A DNA stretch of 64,000 nt, taken from positions 19,392,108 to 19,456,107 of the forward strand of contig NC_088717.1 of NCBI RefSeq assembly GCF_963576615.1, read 5' to 3'. The stretch comes from Watersipora subatra. Lineage: Eukaryota; Bryozoa; Gymnolaemata; Cheilostomatida; Watersiporidae. This document shows positions 23,901-37,684 of this stretch, piece after piece. Position 1 is the stretch's first letter. Each line of letters opens with the position of its first letter. The position numbers and the translations under genes are program-made. The notes below the pieces were generated by a model. It worked only from the letters and a program-made list of their open reading frames with translations, was not told the DNA's origin and did no database searches.

Positions 23901-26900
23901 GCACTGGCACACTCGGGTGTCACTACACTATCACTGTATGGAGACTTCATAGTTACTATCATTAGTTGCTGAATCTACTTTATTAACTGATAGCCTATGA
24001 GGCACTGAGACATTGAGCCACTTGTGAAGACAGCTCAATATTTGCAGATACCTAGTTGACAGATGAGCTAATATGTGAGTGGTGAAGCCCAGAGTTATTA
24101 GTAAACCAAACCTGCTCAACCATGGGGTATGCGCATATTAAAACAAGTTGAACTTTACAACTCTGTTTGCTATATGAGGCATTATTTGCTAAAATCTTGT
24201 TGTTTTGTACAATTAAAATGACTTGGGCTTACAAAAGGTTTGGCAGAAAGTGTTTAAAAACATGTATTTTTGTAATCTGGTTTAGATTTCGCTTGATTGA
24301 AAATTTCATGATACTTGATGATCCAACAACATAGAGTGTATGTAGAGCGTATGTAGAGTGTATGTAGAGTGTATGTAGAGGAATAAGAATTTGGGCAGCG
24401 AAGAAAGTTTGGTGCTGACAAACTCCTATCACTCCTAAATCTTTCTATTGGTTTCCTGCTCAAGTCGGTAGAAAAATAGGCTACAGCTTCTGCGAGTAAA
24501 GAAAAAGCTGGATTTAGGCAAGCATAGATGCGTCTTGAAAAGTGCTTTGCTCATGAGAAAAGGAATGTACAAAGATATCTTTATCTATCTATTTATTTTA
24601 AATCTCTTTATCTCTTTATCACCTCTCGAGTGTGCGTGTGTGCGTGAGCATGTGTGCGAGCGTGTGTGCGAGCGTGTCTGTGAGCATATGTGCGAGCGTG
24701 TGTGTGAGCATGTGTGCGAGGGTGTGTGCGAGCATGTGCATGAGCGCGTGTGTGCGAGTGTCTGTGAGAGTTTGTGTGCGAGGGTGTGTGTGAGCATTGG
24801 TGCATGAGCATGTGTGCGTGTGTGTGCGAGCATGTGTACGAGTTTGTGTGCAAGCATTTGTGTGCGAGTGTGTGCATGAGCGCATGTGTGCGAGCATGTG
24901 AGCAAGCGTCTGTGTGAGCGTGTGTGCGAGCATGTGTGCGAGTGTGTGTTCAAGCGTGTGCGTGAGTCTGAGCGTTTGTGTGAGCATGTGTGCGAGCATG
25001 TTAGTGTATGTGCAAGCATGCATGCAAGTGTGTGAGCGTGTGTGAGGGCATGTGTGCAAGCATGTGTGCGTGCGTGGGCGTGTGAGCATCTGCGCTCATG
25101 CTCATAGAACTGATAGGTTTTATACAATCTTACCTAACTGCATGGAAACCTGCCTACAACTAAAACATCTATGCATCAACACGCAGCTTCTGCAACTTCT
25201 GTTATTCTGTGGTGTGTCGTTACAACACGACTGTAGTAGGATGCCAGAAAGATGCGTGAACAGATTAAATCATGACTGCAATTCAATACTGCCAAATGAC
25301 ATTGGATTCCGTAAGTCGCTCACAGAAACACCTCACAGGTAGCAGTCAATAAGCATCTCCATACATAATAGGCAGCAATTAAACGTTGTCATGCAATCCT
25401 CTGATGCTAAAATTGTTTTCTATAAACACAAATCCTTTTACAAATGTCATGCGAGGTGAATAGACAGTGACAAAGTCTTCATCGCAGCCTTTGTATCAGA
25501 GCACAAATCAATGTTGAACAACTAGATGAGGTAAATAGCTATGCCCAAACAAACTGCGGAATAAACTGCTACGGAATAATTTTGTGAATACTTATTACAT
25601 GTGGTCTTTTAGGTGCACGGGACCGTCAGTGTACTAGTGTAAAGTAATAATAGAAAGCCTCAAATTCTGGAGTGCATAGACAAACTAAAGTACACATGCC
25701 TTTGGTGTGAATTGCTTCTTTTTAAGTACTATGTGATGAGAATTTGATAGAGAGCTTTGCTGATATGGCAGAATATGCACGTTTCATAAAGTAGAAAGTG
25801 GTGAATGTATGGGAGTTGTCTGAGCTTGTACTCATCAAATTAGACACTGCACCAATCATTAAGGATACGTACATCAGCTTGTGTGATGTCATTTCCTCCA
25901 GCCAGAAGCAGGACACTTTGGTCTACAGCCAGCAAACCAACCATAGAGCCAGAGACTGCAGTGACTTGTACATCAACACTCTCGCCTGGCTGAGCACTTT
26001 CCTTGCTGTATGAGACCGCCACCTGAAAGATACAGACTTATATGCAATAATATACAATATTACACAATACACATGACGATATCATTGATACTTACACATG
26101 GATATATATGACAATATCATTGATACTTACACCTGGATATATATGACAATATCATTGATACTTACACCTGGATATATATGACAATATCATTGATACTTAC
26201 ACCTGGATATATATGACAATATCATTGATACTTACACCTGGATATATATGACAATATAATTAAAACTTACACCTGGATATATATGACAATACCATTGATA
26301 CTTACACCTGGATACATATGGCAGTATAATTAATACTTACATTTGGATATATATATATATATATGACAATATTATTGATACTTACACCTGGATATATATG
26401 ACAATATAATTAATACTTACATTTGGATATATATATGACAATATCATTGATACTTACACCTGGATATATATGACAATATAATTAATACTTATCCCTGAAT
26501 ATACTTATCACTATATAATTAACACATAAAATTAATAATTAACACTTCAAATAAAATATAAGAAGCATCCGCTAGCCTAGCTAAAGCTCTACTCAATAGA
26601 TTTAGAATCACTTACCTTATTTCTGTCAAAAGCACCTTCTACATTGAAGTTCAAGCTGTCCACTAACAGTTCTCCATCGACAACAGCATAGGCAAGAATT
26701 CTGGCAGAAGGAGCCATCTCGGCTTGCATCCCTACACTGAACAAGCACACAGAAACCTTTGTTAAACATGACCATAACAGGCTAATTGTGATGCTCATTG
26801 ATATTGAAAGGTGAGAGAAAGAAAATCAGACTAAGAATACAAAGTAAACCTGAAATTATAGCGTAACAAAAATTTGTATGAGAAAAGACTCTATCAAAAT

Positions 26901-29900
26901 CATATGAAGGCACCGCATAAACATTTATCGTCTCATCATATAAACATCGAACCTCATGAAATAGATCTAAATAACCAAACCAAAACCTGTACCTGAATGA
27001 AGACTTGGTATCAACAATGATACTTCCTGATGTTATCATGGAACCACGCGCCCATATTTGGTAGTCAATTATTTGACTAGATTTTGTGGTGGACAGTGTA
27101 AAGGTTGCCGCAGAATTAGCCTACATTACAAACAAAACAGATACAAATTGTGGTGAAACTCCTTGTTTGTAGCAACTATGAGTTATCAGACTTGATGTCC
27201 CCTTGCAAACTGCAAGTCTCATGTAGCATATTTCCTTATGATTTCACGTCTGTATATATTTGTTCCATATTTTGATACTTCATACAGTTGTTATACATTT
27301 TAATTGTAGGAACTTTGGGTTTAGTTTAACTGTTGCTATGGCCACTATTTCTTTAGTTTGGCCTTTGCGAAGACTAATATACCGGTATCTGTACTTTAGC
27401 TGTTGCTAAGTTCACTACATGTTTAGTTTAGCAGTTGCTATGACTACCATATCTTTAGTTTAACTGTTGCTAACTGTTGTATCTGTAATGTAGCTGTTGT
27501 CAAGGACACAATGTCAATACTACAAGCTGAATACTGAAATACTGAAAGCACAATGCAGTTAACTAAGAATCTCTTACAAGAGTTACGCCGGCCTCTTCAG
27601 TAAAGTTATCAAGGATTACCTTAGGTTTGAGGGTATCTAAAGACAGCTGCAGGAAATTGCTGTTCTGAGATTTGGTCTGTTTGATAATCTTGGATGCTGT
27701 CACACCGACCTTGTTATCGTACTTCGCCTGTAAAACCGGTAAAAACTAGACTTGTTTTGAGGAAAAAGCAGAACAAAGCAAAAAGTCGGTCGTGTATTAG
27801 ATATATATAGCTTTAAGTATAAATAAGAATGCAAAATGTTATGAAATTGCTGCTTTGCAAGTGTCTAGTGGCAGACTTCATGCCTAGACCTCACCCATCA
27901 GGTAACAGTAACAATAGTAGCCTACATATACATTTTATAAACATGCATATGTACATGTATATAAAATTACTATTTATCCTATTTTAAGACAAAGAAACAG
28001 ATAAATGATATATGGTATGGCAACACTGGCTATACACTGAAGGACCGTTTCCTTATGATGAGGAGAGTACATTGTATAGATAAAGAGGAAGTACTGACAT
28101 ACATATACACTGAAGGACAGTTTCCTTATGATGAGAAGAGTATATTGTATAAAAGAAAGAGGAAGTACTGACATACATATACACTGAAGGACAGTTTCCT
28201 TATGATGAGGAGAGTACATTGTATAAAATAAAGAGGAAGTACTGACATACATATACACTAAAGGACAGTTTCCTTATGATGAGGAGTGTACATTGTATAA
28301 AATAAAGAGGAAGTACTGACATACATATACACTAAAGGACAGTTTCCTTATGATGAGAAGAGTACATTGTATGAATAAAGAGGAATTACTGACATACATA
28401 TACACTGAAGGACAGTTTCCTTATGATGAGGAGAGTACATTGTATAAAATAAAGAGGAAGTACTGACATACGTATACACTAAAGGACAGTTTCCTTATGA
28501 TGAGGAGTGTACATTGTATAAAATAAAGAGGAAGTACTGACATACATATACACTAAAGGACAGTTTCCTTATGATGAGAAGAGTACATTGTATAAATAAA
28601 GAGGAATTACTGACATACATATACACTGAAGGACAGTTTCCTTATGATGAGGAGAGTACATTGTATAAAATAAAGAGGAAGTACTGACATACATATACAC
28701 TAAAGGACAGTTTCCTTATGATGAGAAGAGTACATTGTATAAATAAAGAGGAATTACTGACATACATATACACTGAAGGACAGTTTCCTTATGATGAGGA
28801 GAGTACATTGTATAAAATAAAGAGGAAGTACTGACATACATATACACTGAAGGACAGTTTCCTTATGATGAGGAGAGTACATTGTATAAATAAAGAGGAA
28901 ATACTGACATACATATACACTAAAGGACAGTTTCCTTATGATGAGGAGAGTACATTGTATAAAATAAAGAGGAAATACTGACATACATATACACTAAAGG
29001 ACAGTTTCCTTATGATGAGAAGAGTACATTGTATAAAATAAAGAGGAAGTACTGACATACATATACACTGAAGGACAGTTTCCTTATGATGAGGAGAGTA
29101 CATTGTATAAATAAAGAGGAAGTACTGACCTACATATACACTGAAGGACAGTTTCCTTATGATGAGGAGTGTACATTGTATAAAATAAAGAGGAAGTACT
29201 GACATACATATACACTGAAGGACAGTTTCCTTATGATGAGAAGAGTACATTGTATAAAATAAAAAGGAAGTACTGACATACATATACACTTAAGGACAGT
29301 TTCCTTATGATGAGGAGAGTACATTGTATAAAATAAAGAGGAAGTACTGACATACATATACACTGAAGGACAGTTTCCTTATGATGAGAAGAGTACATTG
29401 TATAAAATAAAAAGGAAGTACTGACATACATATACACTAAAGGACAGTTTCCTTATGATGAGGAGAGTACATTGTATAAAATAAAGAGGAAGTACTGACA
29501 TACATATACACTGAAGGACAGTTTCCTTATGATGGGGAGAGTACATTGTATAAAATAAAGAGGAAGTACTGACATACATATACACTGAAGGACAGTTTCC
29601 TTATGATGAGAAGAGTACATTGTATAAAATAAAGAGGAAATACTGACATACATATACACTGAAGGACAGTTTCCTTATGATGGGGAGAGTACATTGTATA
29701 AAATAAATAGGAAGTACTGACATACATATACACTGAAGGACAGTTTCCTTATGATGAGAAGAGTACATTGTATAAAATAAAGAGGAAATACTGACATACA
29801 TATACACTAAAGGACAGTTTCCTTATGATGAGAAGAGTACATTGTATAAAATAAAGAGGAAGTACTGACATACATATACACTGAAGGACAGTTTCCTTAT

Positions 29901-32900
29901 GATGAGGAGAGTACATTGTATAAATAAAGAGGAAGTACTGACCTACATATACACTGAAGGACAGTTTCCTTATGATGAGGAGAGTACATTGTATAAAATA
30001 AAGAGGAAGTACTGACATACATATACACTGAAGGACAGTTTCCTAATGATGAGAAGAGTACATTGTATAAAATAAAAAGGAAGTACTGACATACATATAC
30101 ACTAAAGGACAGTTTCCTTATGATGAGGAGAGTACATTGTATAAAATAAAGAGGAAGTACTGACATACATATACACTGAAGGACAGTTTCCTTATGATGA
30201 GAAGAGTACATTGTATAAAATAAAAAGGAAGTACTGACATACATATACACTAAAGGACAGTTTCCTTATGATGAGGAGAGTACATTGTATAAAATAAAGA
30301 GGAAGTACTGACATACATATACACTGAAGGACAGTTTCCTTATGATGAGGAGAGTACATTGTATAAAATAAAGAGGAAGCACTGACATACATATACACTG
30401 AAGGACAGTTTCCTTATGATGAGGAGAGTACATTGTATAAAATAAAGAGGAAGTACTGACATACATATACACTGAAGGACAGTTTCCTTATGATGAGGAG
30501 AGTACATTGTATAAAATAAAGAGGAATTACTGACATACATATACACTAAAGCAGTGATTTTCAACCACTGTGCCGCGGCACACTAGTGTGCCGTGAGAGA
30601 TCCTCAGGTGTGCCGTGAGAAATTATCCAAGGTCCCTTTTTAAATACAGGTTCCTCAGGCTCTGAGGCAACTTATGCGGTAGGAGTGTTGTATTTGAATG
30701 CCAAGGCCTTGATGTAGTAGGCTAAATATCCAGGCACAGTGATCTAGGTGCATCTACTTTAGTGTTTCATGCATAGTCAATGCATTTAATATCGGCCCAC
30801 AAAACTCAAAGTCCATCGAAAGCCGTCGTTTAGTACAATATGCCTAGTTAGGCACCTCTGATTACTAACTAGTGTGATGAATGTCAAAGTGTCGCTCAAA
30901 TCAATGATATACAGCCCCTAACTGAACTGAAACAGGATCGGGTTTAAAACTAAGATTTGCTTATCCTCCTTTGGACAGTTTTTGGTTGACTGCTGCCAAG
31001 GAGTTCCCCATTCTGACCAACAAAGCTATTCTCACATTGCTCCCATTTTCTACCACATATCTGTGTGAGCTGAGCTTTTCAAGCCTAACTTCTATAAAAA
31101 CTAAAAGCAGAGTGAGACTGAGAGCTGTTGAAGAAGAGCTTCGTGTCTTTCTTTTATTCCTGCCAGGATATTGGCATTATGTTTATCTAAACAGGCCCAG
31201 GTTTCACACTGACTGAGTATCAATAAATTGATGAATTTTATTGTGATTAAATATACCGTTCAGAGTGTCATTTTATAAAATTTTTGGTTAGTGGTGTGCC
31301 GCAAAAATTTTCCAATGTAAAAATGTGCCTTGACTCAAAAAAGGTTGAAAAACACTGCACTAAAGGACAGTTTCCTTATGATGAGGAGAGTACATTGTAT
31401 AAAATAAAGAGGAAGTACTGACATACATATATGGTGGTGCTATCTGTGCCAGCTGGAACATCTACTAAAAGCTCAGCAAGACCATTGCTTGAAAAGTTGA
31501 CAGTCACATCTTTAGAATTAGTTATGTAGCGAGGATAAGGCCAGAAACCTCCAATCGAGCTATCTTCTTCACATAAAAACAAACAATAAAGCATAAAGTC
31601 GCAATAAGTGTGCCCTCAAAGACTAATAGTCTAAAGTTAAAAAGTTTATACAGAGCAGTGGGAGCAACGCCCGTAAACTAGCGTCTTGAAGAATCTGAAT
31701 TTAACTAATTCTCTAAAGATAAAACAGTTTTTGATGTGAATGACCAGAAGAGAGAATATGAATTTTAATTAAAAAAATAGAATACTTCTGTGCCAAAACA
31801 CAACAGGAAACCAACATAACAGACAAAAAAGAACTGAGTGAGAATGGAAAGCGCAGCATAACAGAGAATGAGAATGAAGTAAATGCTACCCAGTCAACAC
31901 CATTCAGACTTACTGGCAACACTTTTAAAGGCAAGGTTCACATTGGCCTGCTTAGGCTGGAGCACGATTCCTCCATCCACTTGTGTTAATGACAGCTGTC
32001 AAACACAAATACGCCATTGGTTAAGACACCAGAAAGTGTACACAGCCTATGGCATACAAGACATCAGGTGAGCAAGAGTATACGGCCCATGAGGTGTTAA
32101 TACAGTATAAGATAACTTGATTTGCAGATACGAACAATATAGAGAGACAGTGGGTGTACACACTATGAGATAACATTGACTTGTTATCTCATAAAGTCTC
32201 TAATAAAAATGTAGGATAAAAGACATGAGAGCTGAGTATATACACTAGGAGATAACAGTGGCTTGTACATATATACAATAGAGCAGGTGGTGTATACACC
32301 ATAAACGACAGCGGGTGTATACATTATAAGACAAAACAAGGATTTGAAAGTGTAGGCTGCAGAACAATTATTAAAAAGAATTTGGATTTGTAAGGAACAT
32401 ACAAGATAGGAACTATGTAATCTATACATATAAATCTCAAAGTCTGTCATCTGTCGTCATCTGTTCTGTGCTGTCTGTTCGGCTATAGAGATTAAAATCT
32501 TAGAATGAATGACACCCTTCATATTGGATTAGAACTCACAAATAATGCGGCCACAATTTTGTAAACACGAGCACCTAACAACACGAGCACCTAACAACAA
32601 AGCTAAACCATTCTTAACATTCACCTCGCTCTTACCATATACGTACTCTGTATCCTTTTCGCAATTTTACATGCTAAATTATCGTTATCAGCTTTTGCAT
32701 TTGTTAATTTTTGAAATTTTTTAAAAGCTAATTTTTTCTACCATTACCTTTTTTAATTTGTAATTTTCAACTGTGCTGTGCCAAATTTGCTGTTATACTC
32801 CTATTTCTGGTTTTTTCTAAGGTTCGATTGTTAAATCGGTAAAGTTTAATACTTTTCACGTGGACAATTGTATTATCTCAAGTAGGAATAGCCTCTACAT

Positions 32901-35900
32901 TCTCTCTTCATTCGGTCAGACAAAGTACTAGACAAAAACAGTACAATACCTCCTTTTGACATTTGTACCAGTATCGAGAGGTATCAGTATCATCGTATTC
33001 AATGTTTTGATGAATAGCTTCTGCTGCAACAGTAACCTTTTTTATACCCACACTTCTAGGCACTTATTAAATATTATTAATTCAACATATTCTGGATTTT
33101 TATTTTGTTTTCTCAGTTCATATTAATTGTATCATCACCAAATTATTTTTTATTGTAATCATAGCAAAACAGACTTTATTTAGCCATTATTTGCTAATTA
33201 TTTCACACTTGCATTTAAACACTTTTACAGCTGTTTTATTTTTCTTCTTATTTATTAACTGCACAAAACACTTTTTTCGTGATATGAAGTTTGAAAGTAA
33301 GAATGGTAACTGTTGTTATATGTTAAATAAAAATAACTTTCCTGTGCAAAAACTTTTTTATTACCCGGGGTACACTCGGCATTCATCTAGAGTACACAGA
33401 AGTATAAGAAAGCCCAGCTTAGAAATACATGACTTTCACCAACTCTGTATAGAAACATTAATTATAATTTTCCAAAACTTAAAATAATACTTGGTGAAGA
33501 AATTTCCAAATACGATCTCTGTAAAAACAGATTGAAATGTACTAGGAACTCAAAGCTAAAAGTAAACGTACATAAGCTCTGTAGGTGAGTCCAGGTTTGA
33601 ATGTACTGGGTGATGATGCTAGGAACTCCAGTTTCTCAGCATATGTGTAGATTGTTAATTCTGAAGTGTCCTTCCGTTGTATTCCTTTAAAGAGATAAAA
33701 TGCAATAATGGAGACAGAACTTCGTTGCTCAAAAACATTAGCTTACATATTTAATAGCACAATTATGGAAAATGTGTCGCTGTATGTTTGCTCGTGACAC
33801 ATAATCGCACGTACTGTGGATAAGAAAATACAACTGGCAATGGACACTTTGCTGTACCTGTAAGTTTCTCTGTTACATTAGCAGTGATTTTCAATTTGTC
33901 ACCAGTTCTAAACAGTGACATCTGATTAAGTAGCTTCTTCGTGAATAACGCTTCAACCTTTCCATCTACTAACTACAAATATAGCATAGTGTTGTATGAA
34001 CAGACAGGTGTAATAGAACACGCATTCCAGTATAGCAAACAGAAGGCACAATCAGATGTTCTATCGGGGAGAGTCAAGACAAAACTTGCATGAACTAGAA
34101 ATGTACAGCTTCTTCTGACTTACTGAAAGATCTTTAAGCTCGATCGATTGTCCACCATGATTATTTTTCATAGTGACTGTGGCTGTTCCATCAACTCCTT
34201 TTCCAAATGTATACCTGTTACAAAGGGTCAAATCATGACATGTGAGAAAGTATGAGAAAAAGTGATATAGCTCTGATACATGAGAAAAAGTGTAAAACCA
34301 TAATATGCTGGAAAGTGTCAAACCATGAGATGGGAGAAAGTTTCAAACCATGACATGAGAGAAAGTTTCAAACCGTGATATGGAAGAAAATGTCAGACCA
34401 TGACATGTGAGAAAATGTCAAACCCTGACATGTAAGAACGTGTCAAATCATGATATGTGAGAAAGTGTCAAACTATGACATGTGAGAAAGAGTCAAACTA
34501 TGACATGAGAGAGTCTCAAACCCTGACATGTGAGAAAGTGTCAAACCCTGACATGTGAGAAAGTGTCAAACCCTAACATGTGAGAAAGTGTCAAACCCTG
34601 ACATGTGAGAAAGAGTCAAACTATGACATGTGAGAAAGTGTCAAACCCTGACATGTGAGAAAGTCTCAAACCCTGACATGTGAGAAAGTCTCAAACCCTG
34701 ACATGTGAGAAAGTGTCAAACCCTGACATGTGAGAAAGTGTCAAACCCTAACATGTGAGAAAGTGTCAAACCCAGGTTCACTGAATGGCAGTCACACAAT
34801 CTTTTACTGCGTATTTTTGTAATAGAAACAAAGCTTACTTTGCTTCTACGGTGACTTTCAGCTGTGAATCCTTCACCAACATAAAGCTTGGGGCGTCAAT
34901 ATTCACCTCAAACTTTGGCAGGACGTATTTAGCAACAGTTACCTTCTTTTCCACAGCTTCTCCCTTAAGCAAATTGAAAATTATTCACTGGTTATATACA
35001 TGTACTTTGATCACTGATAATGTAAGCAATATAGGCAATCACGAGTCCAAACCCTTACAAGTTTTTCAACATACAACCTGAACCATGAAAAAATATTTAC
35101 TTTGAATGTGAAGTCATTTCCATCAAACACAGCTGAAATTATTAAAAGAATTATCCTTCTGCAACTAAAAGAATTACCAAAATATCAACATAATATAACT
35201 TGAGTTAATTTAAATTTAATTATCTGATGGGAATTAGAAAAAGGCAAGCAGCATGTTTCTACCACTCACTCTATCATCAAGGCATTGCAGAGCTTAAATT
35301 TTCATTCACATGTCTTTAACGTAAACTAACAATAAAACATTGTACTCCATTAATGTAATTTTTATATAATTTTGGTTTTTAAATATATTTTTATTATAAT
35401 TTTTATACAGCACATTTATCATAATGCCATCCGCGATTTCTCAAATTAGTTATTGTCGTTTCATTTGAGCTCAAGAAACAATTAAACAAAACACAGTGTA
35501 TCCTTATAAGAATATTTGTTATATAGGATGGTTTTGACATACGGAATAAATGCCACGCCGGATTACTTTCATATGTAAAAGTTTGACTTTATGGAAAATA
35601 TAAACAAATAAAGCATTCTATACAAGAGCAAACCTAATACCTTATTTGTAACAGCTCTGATTGTCCAGTCTCCCAAAACAGGTTGGTCAGACAACTCCAA
35701 GTTAAGAGTGAGTATACCACTTTCCAGCTTAACAGAATTCCACTGTTTGATCTTATTACCCTCAGGATCCTGGTATAAATAATAATTAGCAGGATAAACA
35801 AGCGAATATTTAAAAAATTTCGAGACAAATATAAGTTGACAAATAAGCAAGAAGTAATACATAGAACAAATGTACACTAAAACTAGATGATTTTTACTGT

Positions 35901-37592
35901 TCATGAAACAATGTTAAGTAATACTAACTGATTTTGTATCACTGTTGAGCAGTAAATTTTGGTTCACACTCTATCACATTATATCGGCATTAATCCCACA
36001 ATACATCAGTGATAACAGTGTTCACACTATCACAAACCCATCTGCCTTTATCCAATTTGGATAATATATTGTAATAACGGTCAGTGTACTTGAGATGAAT
36101 AAAATTGAATCAATTTAAGAGCTAAACTATTTCAATTAAATGAAAAATAACTCTTCGTTGAAAATAACTCTTTATTTACTAAATAATTTCGTGCCTGTTG
36201 GTACTCTTTGGATAAAATTGGCTACATTGGAGAAGTCTCCAATATAATGCTCTCAATATACAATATGGCCGCTGAATTGATGAAATACTAGTCTCGCAGC
36301 AACTATCATGAAGAGAAATATAGATCAAATAATCCACGATGGCCAATCACCATCGCTGAAGTAGTGCACAGACTGCTGTGGATAAGTTTGAAAGCTTGAC
36401 AGCTGTCAAACAATATCCGAGGTGAGCCGACAATGTCATCAGTTTATGGTGCACATAGTTGACGAATAATTGACTAAGAGGACAACCCGTTCACACGGCG
36501 GTAAAGTGTGGACCAGCCTTTAACATCTAACTTACCGTTATCGCTATATCACACGAGCCTCTGTACGGCATCATCTTGGAATCGATGACCACCACTCGGA
36601 AATTGACTGGAAGTAAAAATAGCTTGAGTGAGTTAAGCTAGCAATAATGAGACATAATCTACTCCATACGTTGTAAGGGCATCCAATTCTGATAGAAACT
36701 ATGGCAACTTTGCTCAAAAGTTTATAAACGAATTCTAAAAGCTATTTGTAATGAGTTATCACAAAATAGGCTTAGTTCCACATGTATAACATAAACTGCC
36801 TCAACCGTAAAGCAGTCTAAACATTTGGTTACTTCAATAGCTCTACACTATGCATGCAGGGCTGATCATGAAATAACTCACAGAGGTAGCAGCAGGTACC
36901 TGTGGTGGCAGCAGGTACCTATGGTGGCAGTTTTGTACATCCACTACCAAACTAAACTCAATGAATGTATATTGGTTTGCCTTGTCCGATACATATTAAG
37001 TTTATACAGTGTGCAATAATAGAGAAATTAAAGATTTTAAAAGCTTGAATGGCAAACTAGTTAATATTGTCCTGGCAAACTTTAGTAGCAGCCTTTCACC
37101 TTATCATGTTGAAAGGAGTGTATCAACTAGATAATACCTGTTTATAAGTGCATCGTACTTCCGAACTGAGTAAACTAAAACGACAGATCATAAAGCTCAG
37201 TCCTAATGTAGCTACTGCAGACGAGCTTAGGCTCAAGCTAACCAGATCAAGTTGTTCATCATAAATGCGTGCGGTGCGCGTGTAATACCTCAAATATTGA
37301 GTGTGATGCCTGCTTAGCTCACTGGAGGCTGTACAGGTTTTTAAGAGCATTTTGGCACAAACGTCGGCTCTGCGATCTTCACTAGGGTATGTTTTAGTCC
37401 AGTGACAAGAGAACCTTGACTACTGGAGACTTGACCTTGACTACTGGAGACATGCCCAGTTACAGAGAGCAATTTAAAGTTGGTTATCAATTCTTTTACT
37501 GCCAGTGGACTTTTTTAAATTGAGCCCCAACTTGTTGTTTGTAGGTCAGGTGTTCTAGACCACCAGGCTACGGCTGCTCTCTATTATACATG

Positions 37593-37684
<92 letters not shown>

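Noticed and set aside
24585-25127. Histidine/cysteine-rich frames on both strands
   Set aside because: Low-complexity GT-rich minisatellite translated in several frames.
28031-30564. Many minus-strand frames of about 68-117 codons ([11 protein letters not shown])
   Set aside because: They repeat every 74 bp and are products of the satellite; no exon structure or family match.
35109-35145. Possible micro-exon ([11 protein letters not shown]) between exons 5 and 6 of gene B
   Set aside because: The exon 5 to exon 6 junction is phase-perfect without it and matches family spacing before YVLPKFEV; including it needs a weaker donor.
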